In this document: piece by piece, positions 1 to 4,239 of the stretch
Layout: each line of letters opens with the position of its first letter
How positions within the stretch are numbered: the first letter of the stretch is position 1
Assembly (NCBI GenBank): GCA_902478395.1
Contig: CABSKZ010000232.1
Location: 1 to 5,037, forward strand
Reading direction: 5' to 3'
Origin: an uncultured Eubacteriales bacterium
GTDB lineage: Bacteria > Bacillota > Clostridia > UBA1381 > UBA9506
Length of the DNA stretch: 5,037 bases
Notes under the pieces: generated by a model
The model's database searches: none
What the model was told of the DNA's origin: nothing
What the model saw: only the letters and a program-made list of their open reading frames with translations
Made by a program: the position numbers and the translations under genes

Positions 1-119
1 GTGTGAATCCCTTCAACCAGCCAGGTGTTGAGGCTTATAAAAAGAACATGTTTGCGCTTTTGGGAAAACCGGGTCACGAGGAAGAAAAAGCGGCTCTTGA
101 AAAACGTTTGGGGTTATGA
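1..119 (+). CDS. pgi: Glucose-6-phosphate isomerase, C-terminal end (partial, 5' cut by window edge)
   Basis: Reading frame 3 is open from the left edge to a TGA at 117-119 and gives 38 residues, beginning VNPFNQPGVEAYKKNMFALL and ending in a charged tail (roughly GKPGHEEEKAALEKRLGL). The NPFNQPGVEAYK stretch is the conserved C-terminal segment of phosphoglucose isomerases, which interconvert glucose-6-phosphate and fructose-6-phosphate in cytosolic glycolysis and gluconeogenesis. The lysine after AY in this segment is, from family knowledge, the active-site lysine. The rest of the enzyme, including the sugar-isomerase domains, lies outside the window. The last codons overlap a strong promoter that serves whatever lies downstream. 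The call rests on a short but very characteristic motif. Confidence 0.9.
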   Translation, partial: VNPFNQPGVEAYKKNMFALLGKPGHEEEKAALEKRLGL

Positions 120-125
120 TATAAT
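97..125 (+). promoter_or_regulatory. Strong sigma-A-type promoter overlapping the end of pgi
   Basis: TTGAAA at 97-102 (5 of 6 to TTGACA), a 17-nt spacer, and a perfect TATAAT at 120-125 preceded by TG at 117-118 (extended -10). Transcription would start near 131-133, right at the first hairpin of the structured leader. It is the best vegetative promoter in the window and the most likely source of the leader RNA, and probably also of the thrC-prmA message if transcription reads through. No experimental start site is available. Confidence 0.75.
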
Positions 126-300
126 AAATACCACTTTCAACGTGGAAGCTATTGTGCGTATAAAATTTTTCTCGCTGTACTCGGAAATGCACGTGCACTA
201 TGAACACCTAGCGAGGTCAAACAATATACGAGGTTAGCTTCATGAGAATGCAATACAAATAGCCTTAAAGTTCGGGCAACAAAATACCCGAATCCTCATT

Positions 301-315
301 GATTTTCAGAATATT
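301..315. promoter_or_regulatory. CodY-like box upstream of thrC
   Basis: GATTTTCAGAATATT matches the CodY consensus AATTTTCWGAAAATT at 13 of 15 positions (mismatches at the first and twelfth). CodY is a branched-chain-amino-acid and GTP-sensing regulator of amino-acid biosynthesis genes in many Firmicutes, which fits a site before thrC. The site is 128 nt upstream of the thrC start and well downstream of the mapped promoter, so it would act as a roadblock or on an unseen promoter. Whether this organism encodes CodY cannot be told here. Confidence 0.35.
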
Positions 316-348
316 GTGCCGGCTCTGTGCTTAAGCAGCCGGCACAAT
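313..348 (+). terminator. Perfect 12-bp hairpin without a U-tract (possible end of the leader RNA)
   Basis: ATTGTGCCGGCT (313-324) is exactly complementary to AGCCGGCACAAT (337-348), with a 12-nt loop containing GCTTAAGC. The GC-rich stem is terminator-like, but the bases after it (CGGTTAATGCTGG) contain no run of T. It may therefore be a weak or factor-dependent terminator, an RNA-stabilising 3' hairpin, or part of a regulatory switch. No T-run follows it in the minus-strand reading either. Confidence 0.45.
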
Positions 349-412
349 CGGTTAATGCTGGTTAAGGTGTGTTGTTTTAAAAGACGCAATTAGGGGAATA
401 ATCAGCTATTTT

Positions 413-428
413 ATTTGTAGCTACAAAT
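413..428. repeat. 16-bp perfect palindrome abutting the thrC ribosome binding site
   Basis: ATTTGTAG (413-420) is followed directly by its reverse complement CTACAAAT (421-428). The palindrome ends 3 nt before the GGAGGG ribosome binding site of thrC (432-437). As DNA it has the symmetry of a dimeric repressor operator; as RNA it would form a weak AU-rich hairpin with an unfavourable tight loop. The regulator is unknown. Confidence 0.5.
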
Positions 429-442
429 TTTGGAGGGTTAAA

Positions 443-1945
443 ATGCAATATCAAAGTACCAGAAACAAGGACGTGCTTGTAACGTCCTCGGTCGCAATAA
501 AAACAGGCCTCGCGGGTGACGGTGGTCTGTTTGTTCCGATTGATATCCCAAAGCTTACCTTGGACGATATCGCACAGCTTGCTCCTTTGACCTACAACGA
601 ACGGGCAGAAAAAATTTTGGGATATTTTTTGACGGATTTTACACCGGAGGAAATCGGGCTGTGTGTTGACCGTGCATATAACAAAACAAAATTTGAAACA
701 GTGGAGATTGCGCCGCTGTATAAATTGAATGCCGGGACCTATTTTCTGGAGCTTTGGCATGGGCCGACCTGCGCCTTTAAGGACATGGCGTTGCAGATTT
801 TGCCGCATTTTTTAATTCAATCTATCCGCAAAACAGGGGAGACGAAGGAAGTCGTTATTCTGGTCGCTACCTCAGGAGACACCGGAAAAGCAGCTCTTGA
901 AGGCTTCAAAGACGTTGATGGTACACGGATTATCGTGTTCTATCCAGAAAGCGGCGTCAGCGAGATCCAAAAACTCCAGATGGTGACGCAGGAAGGCAAT
1001 AACGTCGATGTTGCCGCTGTCATCGGGAACTTTGATGATGCTCAAAACGGCGTGAAAACGATTTTTACGGATAAAGAATATGCTGAATTTTTGGAACGCA
1101 ACAGCTTCATGTTGTCCAGCGCCAACTCTATCAACTGGGGAAGACTGGTTCCGCAGATTATCTATTATTTTTCTTCTTATGCAAGCCTTTTGAAAAATGA
1201 TGAGATCAAGGCCGGGGACAAGGTCAACTTCGTTGTGCCAACCGGAAACTTCGGCAATATTCTTGCTGCATATTATGCGCGTGAAATGGGATTGCCGGTT
1301 CACAAACTGATTTGTGCTTCGAATGAGAATAATGTATTAACGGATTTTATCAATACAGGTATATATGATAAAAACAGGGAATTCAAAACGACTTCGTCAC
1401 CGTCTATGGATATTTTAATCTCCAGTAACCTGGAGCGTTTCTTGTTCCATATTACGGGCGGGGATGACGCGCGTATCCGCAACTGGATGAATGATTTGAA
1501 AACTACTGGTAAATATGAGGTTCCGGAAATAACAAAAAATAAAATCAAAGATGTATTTTGGGGCGGTTTCTGCGATGACAACGAAACATTTGAGGAAATT
1601 AGAAATGTCAATAATGAGTATGGTTATGTGATGGATACCCATACAGCTGTTGCAAAAAATGTTTATGAAAAGTACATTAGAGAAACCGGTGATACGACCA
1701 AAACGGTGATTGTGTCAACGGCAAGCCCGTTTAAATTCAGCGACAGTGTGCTTTCAGCAATACTAGGAAGTTCGGTCAGTTCCGAAAAAGATCCGTTTGC
1801 GCTGCTGGATGAATTGGCGGAGCGTACTGGGCTGATGATTCCGGCCTCGCTTGGAGAGCTGAAAAATAAAGCCGTTATCTTTACCACAAAATGCGAAAAA
1901 GAAGAGATGTATGACGTAGTTAGTCATATGCTGAATCTTGCGTAA
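443..1945 (+). CDS. thrC: Threonine synthase (PLP-dependent)
   Basis: A 500-residue cytosolic enzyme of the last step of threonine biosynthesis: O-phospho-L-homoserine plus water gives L-threonine and phosphate, using pyridoxal phosphate. The N-terminal region has the family's GLAGDGGLFVP segment (about 22-32). HGPTCAFKDMALQ (106-118) contains Lys113, the expected Schiff-base lysine. SGDTGKAA (144-151), SSANSINWGRL (225-235), PTGNFGN (266-272; phosphate-binding glycines) and SPSMDILISSNLER (319-332) are the other conserved blocks. The length fits the long, E. coli/yeast-like threonine synthase class. The ATG at 443 is preceded by GGAGGG at 432-437, 5 nt away. prmA follows 16 nt after the stop, which suggests one transcript. 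Homoserine kinase and homoserine dehydrogenase genes are not adjacent in this window. The upstream region carries a CodY-like box and a 16-bp palindrome, both candidate control sites. No missing motif or frameshift was seen. Confidence 0.96.
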   Translation: MQYQSTRNKDVLVTSSVAIKTGLAGDGGLFVPIDIPKLTLDDIAQLAPLTYNERAEKILGYFLTDFTPEEIGLCVDRAYNKTKFETVEIAPLYKLNAGTYFLELWHGPTCAFKDMALQILPHFLIQSIRKTGETKEVVILVATSGDTGKAALEGFKDVDGTRIIVFYPESGVSEIQKLQMVTQEGNNVDVAAVIGNFDDAQNGVKTIFTDKEYAEFLERNSFMLSSANSINWGRLVPQIIYYFSSYASLLKNDEIKAGDKVNFVVPTGNFGNILAAYYAREMGLPVHKLICASNENNVLTDFINTGIYDKNREFKTTSSPSMDILISSNLERFLFHITGGDDARIRNWMNDLKTTGKYEVPEITKNKIKDVFWGGFCDDNETFEEIRNVNNEYGYVMDTHTAVAKNVYEKYIRETGDTTKTVIVSTASPFKFSDSVLSAILGSSVSSEKDPFALLDELAERTGLMIPASLGELKNKAVIFTTKCEKEEMYDVVSHMLNLA

Positions 1946-1961
1946 GAAGGGAACACATATC

Positions 1962-2936
1962 ATGTCATTGGGCTGGATACAGGTAACAATCTACACGACT
2001 TCCGCTGGAATAGAGCCTGTCAGCGGCAGGCTCTATCAACTTGGCATAACGGGCGTGGAGATTGAGGATGAGGCAGAATTCTATACCTTTTTAGAAGAGA
2101 ACCGTCAAAGCTGGGACTATGTAGACGAGGATCTTGTCAAACAAATGGCAGGGGAGACACGGATAAAAATTTATGTCAGCGACAACGCCGCCGGCCACGA
2201 TATGCTTCATGCAGTTCAAGAGAGCCTGCGGCAGTTGAAAGAAATGGATGAAAAACAGGAATATGGCAGCTTGAAAACATCTCTTTCCAATATGGATGAA
2301 GAGGACTGGGCAAATAACTGGAAGCAATATTTTAAGCCGCTGACTGTTGGCGAAAAGATATTGATCTGTCCCGAATGGGAAACGGTAGAGAAAGATTCTG
2401 GACGAGTTGTATTTTCGATTGATCCTGGAATGAGTTTTGGAACTGGCTCTCACCACACGACCCAGCTTTGTATTGAAGAATTGGAACAGTACATAACGCC
2501 GGAAACCGGCCTTCTGGATCTTGGCTGCGGGAGTGGGATTTTGTCAATTATTTCTCTGCTGTTGGGAGCGAAGGACGCAACTGCAGTTGATATTGACCCC
2601 AATGCTGTTGATATTGCCTACCGTAATGCTGAAAAGAATGGGGTAGACCGCACAAAATACAGGGTTCTTGCCGGAGATATTATTACGGACACAAATCTGC
2701 TGGAAACGATTTCAGACAGAAAATATCCGGTTGTTGTTGCCAACATCGTTGCGGATGTCATTATTGCTTTGAAGGATATCGTTCCGATTCTGCTGGATGA
2801 AAACGGTATTTTTATTACGTCGGGCATCATAGCGGAGCGCAAGGATGATGTCATTTCTGCCTATGAGAACAGCGCATTTAAAATTCGAAAAATAACCCAA
2901 AAGGGAGACTGGGTTGCGATTGTATTTGAAAAATAA
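1962..2936 (+). CDS. prmA: Ribosomal protein L11 methyltransferase
   Basis: 324 residues, close to the usual PrmA length. It is an S-adenosylmethionine-dependent enzyme that trimethylates amino groups of ribosomal protein L11. The N-terminal part (about 1-125) is the substrate-recognition domain and ends in the family-typical DWANNWKQYFKP (115-126). The Rossmann-fold methyltransferase domain follows: DPGMSFGTGSHHTT (154-167), the SAM-binding motif I LLDLGCGSGILSI (184-196), the acidic residue of motif II in AVDIDPNAV (208-216), and VVANIVADV (258-266), which corresponds to the catalytic-loop NI(L/V)A motif. The ATG at 1962 is chosen because GAAGG at 1946-1950 lies 11 nt upstream. A TTG at 1938 inside the end of thrC would add only eight residues that do not resemble the family. 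Co-transcription with thrC is inferred from the 16-nt gap. The gene ends before a strong bidirectional hairpin. Confidence 0.95.
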   Translation: MSLGWIQVTIYTTSAGIEPVSGRLYQLGITGVEIEDEAEFYTFLEENRQSWDYVDEDLVKQMAGETRIKIYVSDNAAGHDMLHAVQESLRQLKEMDEKQEYGSLKTSLSNMDEEDWANNWKQYFKPLTVGEKILICPEWETVEKDSGRVVFSIDPGMSFGTGSHHTTQLCIEELEQYITPETGLLDLGCGSGILSIISLLLGAKDATAVDIDPNAVDIAYRNAEKNGVDRTKYRVLAGDIITDTNLLETISDRKYPVVVANIVADVIIALKDIVPILLDENGIFITSGIIAERKDDVISAYENSAFKIRKITQKGDWVAIVFEK

Positions 2937-2969
2937 ACAAGCAGCCATTGATGAAATTTGCTGTAAATG

Positions 2970-3005
2970 AATGCCCCCTCCGTGATGAAAAGCGGAGGGG
3001 GCATT
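2970..3005. terminator. Shared hairpin terminator between convergent prmA and sigG
   Basis: AATGCCCCCTCCG (2970-2982) pairs perfectly with CGGAGGGGGCATT (2993-3005) around a 10-nt loop: 13 bp, mostly G-C. It sits 33 nt after the prmA stop and 28 nt beyond the sigG stop, so it can serve both converging transcripts. The following bases are A/T-rich on both strands but have no long T-run (ATGATATTACTT on the plus strand, CATTTACAG on the minus strand), so termination efficiency is uncertain. Confidence 0.8.
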
Positions 3006-3033
3006 ATGATATTACTTAAAACGGAGAACCAAG

Positions 3034-3804
3034 CTAAATATATTTTTTCATTCTGTCCAACGCGCCTTTTTCCAGCCTCGAAACCTGGGCCTGAGAAATG
3101 CCGATTTCGTCTGCAACCTCCATCTGTGTTTTACCAGAGAAAAAGCGAAGGTTGATAATGTGCTTTTCCCGCTCAGTCAGCCGCTTCATTGCTTCCTTCA
3201 ATGCGATTTCTTCCAGCCACATCTCATCCGTATTTTTATTGTCTTTCACTTGGTCCATTACAAAGATTGTATCCGTTCCGTCATTATAGGCGGGTTCGTA
3301 GAGGGAAACCGGGTCTTGGATTGCCTCCAGAGCAAACACGATATCCTCTTTTGAGATGTCTAGTATTTTGGCCAATTCATCGACGGTAGGTTCTTTTGAG
3401 TGCTTGCTGATATATTCCTCCTTCGCCTTCAGCGTTTTATATGCGATATCACGCATAGAACGGCTCACACGGATGGAATTGTTGTCCCGCAGATACCTTC
3501 GTATTTCTCCGATAATCATTGGAACCGCGTAAGTGGAAAAACGGACGTTATGCGAGGTGTCGAAGTTGTCAATTGCCTTAATCAGACCGATACAGCCGAT
3601 TTGAAACAAATCGTCCACGTTTTCTCCACGGTTGTTGAACCGTTGGATTACACTGAGAACCAGCCTCAGGTTTCCGCCAATAAACGTTTCCCGCGCCTTC
3701 ATATCTCCTTGTTTTATTTTTTCAAACAGCGCCATTTTTTCATCATTGCTGAGAACCGGCAGTTTTGAAGTATTTACACCACATATTTCTACTTTATTTG
3801 CCAC
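3034..3804 (-). CDS. sigG: RNA polymerase sporulation sigma factor sigma-G (late forespore)
   Basis: 256 residues. It directs RNA polymerase to late forespore genes (spore coat-independent protection, SASP and germination genes) after engulfment. The N-terminus MANKVEICGVNTSKLPVL is the sigma-G signature. Region 2 spans about 42-110, with NLRLVLSVIQRFNNRGENVDDLFQ and the -10-recognition helix around YAVPMIIGEIRRYLRDNN. Region 3 covers about 113-165, and region 4 about 205-252 carries the helix-turn-helix KTQMEVADEIGISQAQVSRL that reads the -35. GTG at 3802-3804 is preferred over the in-frame GTG at 3811-3813: the Shine-Dalgarno AGGGTGAT (plus-strand 3809-3816) lies 4 nt before it and contains the upstream GTG, and the resulting N-terminus matches known sigma-G proteins. 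A sigma-F-type promoter lies just upstream. The spoIIG genes that often precede sigG are absent; the divergent neighbour is a Clp ATPase. Confidence 0.96.
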   Translation of the reverse strand: MANKVEICGVNTSKLPVLSNDEKMALFEKIKQGDMKARETFIGGNLRLVLSVIQRFNNRGENVDDLFQIGCIGLIKAIDNFDTSHNVRFSTYAVPMIIGEIRRYLRDNNSIRVSRSMRDIAYKTLKAKEEYISKHSKEPTVDELAKILDISKEDIVFALEAIQDPVSLYEPAYNDGTDTIFVMDQVKDNKNTDEMWLEEIALKEAMKRLTEREKHIINLRFFSGKTQMEVADEIGISQAQVSRLEKGALDRMKKYI

Positions 3805-3808
3805 TGAA

Positions 3809-3816
3809 ATCACCCT
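3809..3816 (-). promoter_or_regulatory. sigG ribosome binding site that decides the start
   Basis: On the minus strand AGGGTGAT pairs with the 16S anti-Shine-Dalgarno end (AUCACCU core) and lies 4 nt before the GTG at 3804. Because it overlaps the other in-frame GTG (3813), that upstream codon is unlikely to be the start. Confidence 0.65.
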
Positions 3817-3842
3817 GCCTTTAACGTACTGATTGTACTATT

Positions 3843-3872
3843 CAGTATTACCAGAATCAGTAAAATCTATGC
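3843..3872 (-). promoter_or_regulatory. Sigma-F-type promoter of sigG
   Basis: Read on the minus strand: -35 GCATA (3872-3868), a 15-nt spacer, -10 GGTAATACTG (3852-3843). The sigma-F consensus from Bacillus is about GYWTA-N15-GGNRANAHTR, and every specified position fits. The start site would fall near 3836, giving a leader of about 30 nt before the GTG at 3804. This agrees with the known cascade in which sigma-F in the early forespore turns on sigG. The same -35 could also serve sigma-G itself (autoactivation), but the sigma-G -10 (CATNMTA) match at 18-nt spacing is poorer. Confidence 0.7.
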
Positions 3873-3918
3873 GGATGATTCTCCTGTTTTATTCATGAAC
3901 AAATGTTTCTAAGTTGTT

Positions 3919-3933
3919 AATTTTCTGAAGACA
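3919..3933. promoter_or_regulatory. Weak CodY-like box in the sigG/clp divergent region
   Basis: AATTTTCTGAAGACA matches the CodY consensus AATTTTCWGAAAATT at 12 of 15, including the first 11 in a row. It ends 3 nt before the candidate -35 of the rightward promoter at 3937-3965. It may be chance in A/T-rich DNA. Confidence 0.2.
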
Positions 3934-3936
3934 GAC

Positions 3937-3965
3937 TTTTTATCTACTACCGGTTATGGTATAAT
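3937..3965 (+). promoter_or_regulatory. Candidate promoter P1 of the Clp ATPase gene (extended -10)
   Basis: TATAAT at 3960-3965 is perfect and preceded by TG at 3957-3958. At 17-nt spacing the -35 is the poor TTTTTA (3937-3942), so recognition would lean on the extended -10. The -10 context GGTTATGGTATAATA closely resembles that of the thrC-side promoter (GGTTATGATATAATA). Transcription starting near 3972 would give a leader of about 270 nt. Confidence 0.55.
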
Positions 3966-3975
3966 ATAAACAGAA

Positions 3976-4077
3976 AGCCTTGCAAAACAAGTCTTTTGGC
4001 TTCGCCTTATGCGCTATGCACAGATGGATGTATTGACGGCTTTTAAAAAATGCCCTTGCAAGCATTTTGGTTTCATG
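3976..4077 (+). repeat. Two imperfect direct repeats in the Clp leader
   Basis: Copy A (about 3976-4011) and copy B (about 4051-4077) share the ordered blocks GCC(C)TTGCAA, then TTTTGGYTTC, then ATG. In copy A five extra bases separate the first two blocks and a few more precede ATG. Alignment is by eye, and the resemblance could be a decayed duplication or a recurring regulatory or RNA element. Confidence 0.35.
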
Positions 4078-4084
4078 ATAGAAT
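4056..4084 (+). promoter_or_regulatory. Candidate promoter P2 of the Clp ATPase gene
   Basis: TTGCAA (4056-4061), a 17-nt spacer, TAGAAT (4079-4084) with TG at 4076-4077. The -35 matches 4 of 6 and the -10 matches 5 of 6, helped by the extended -10. The start would be near 4091, about 150 nt before the coding start. P2 overlaps the AAAATGC hairpin and copy B of the repeat. Confidence 0.4.
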
Positions 4085-4141
4085 AAAATAATAGGTAAGG
4101 TTATGCTGGACTTCCGCGATTAATAAAACCAATTTTTGAAG

Positions 4142-4156
4142 CGTATAATTTATACG
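4142..4156. repeat. 15-bp palindrome in the Clp leader
   Basis: CGTATAA (4142-4148), one central T, then TTATACG (4150-4156): a perfect 7-bp inverted repeat located about 84 nt before the coding start and downstream of both candidate promoters. It could be an operator or a small hairpin; no regulator is recognised. Confidence 0.35.
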
Positions 4157-4227
4157 TGAACAAATACTTTTGATAAAACAAGGAACGAGATGTTCGTATT
4201 ACAATGAATACCTTAAATGAGTAAAGT

Positions 4228-4235
4228 GAGATGAT
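4228..4235 (+). promoter_or_regulatory. Clp ATPase ribosome binding site that decides the start
   Basis: GAGATGAT pairs with the anti-Shine-Dalgarno sequence (GAG.TGAT fits GGAGGTGAT with one change) and ends 4 nt before the ATG at 4240, the same spacing as in sigG. It contains the other in-frame ATG (4231), which makes that codon an unlikely start. Confidence 0.55.
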
Positions 4236-4239
4236 AGCG

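Larger units (their letters stand above)
131..348 (+). ncRNA. Structured leader or small RNA of unknown family upstream of thrC
   Basis: This segment starts where the 97-125 promoter should initiate and has no credible ORF. Helices seen by eye: CCAC/GTGG (131-134/142-145); then three nested helices forming a rod, GAAGCTA/TAGCTTC (145-151/235-241), CGTATA/TATACG (157-162/225-230) and CTCGCT/AGCGAG (171-176/210-215); the apical loop holds a 10-nt palindrome, TGCACGTGCA (188-197). A second domain follows: ATGAG/CTCAT (242-246/295-299) enclosing TTCGGG/CCCGAA (271-276/287-292). It ends with a perfect 12-bp hairpin (313-348). The rod with internal loops is loosely reminiscent of 6S RNA, but no family consensus (T-box, SAM, SRP, tmRNA, RNase P) was recognised. 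It could be a stand-alone small RNA or a cis-acting leader of thrC. Confidence 0.5.
3966..4239 (+). other. Long non-coding leader of the Clp ATPase gene
   Basis: No convincing gene lies in this stretch. It holds an imperfect duplicated segment (see the repeat entry), a 7-bp stem AAAATGC/GCATTTT (4047-4053/4062-4068), a second candidate promoter (4056-4084) and the palindrome CGTATAA-T-TTATACG (4142-4156). Two tiny reading frames exist: 25 codons at 4009-4086 with a CPC motif and no ribosome binding site, and six codons at 4103-4123 after AGGTAAGG. Neither is supported as a gene. No CtsR repeat or CIRCE element was found. Confidence 0.5.

Noticed and set aside
25..237. 70-codon plus-strand ORF over the pgi end and the leader
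   Set aside because: It overlaps pgi out of frame, has no ribosome binding site, shows no recognisable protein features, and covers the structured RNA and promoter.
126..442. T-box, SAM or other known riboswitch controlling thrC
   Set aside because: No T-box antiterminator motif (GGGTGGNACCGCG) and no recognisable core of other common riboswitch classes.
377..808. 143-codon minus-strand ORF opposite thrC
   Set aside because: It is the antisense frame of a clearly conserved gene; its product has no recognisable domain and it lacks a plausible translation signal.
1938..1961. TTG start for prmA inside the thrC end
   Set aside because: The extra eight residues are unlike PrmA, and the Shine-Dalgarno GAAGG lies downstream of that TTG and fits the ATG at 1962.
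3805..3813. Upstream GTG start for sigG (3811-3813)
   Set aside because: It lies within the best Shine-Dalgarno sequence, and starting at 3804 gives the canonical short N-terminus.
4009..4086. 25-codon ORF (MRYAQMDVLT...) with a CPC motif in the Clp leader
   Set aside because: No ribosome binding site, it overlaps a candidate promoter, hairpin and repeat, and similar short frames arise easily. Kept only as a note in the leader entry.
4103..4123. Six-codon leader peptide MLDFRD after AGGTAAGG
   Set aside because: Too short to judge, the spacing of the AGG to the ATG is tight, and there are no regulatory codons to suggest attenuation.
4231..4239. Upstream in-frame ATG for the Clp ATPase
   Set aside because: It is part of the GAGATGAT ribosome binding site, and the ATG at 4240 has better spacing.
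3873..4239. CtsR heptad repeats or CIRCE element upstream of the Clp gene
   Set aside because: No RGTCAAA-N3-RGTCAAA tandem and no TTAGCACTC-N9-GAGTGCTAA were found on either strand.
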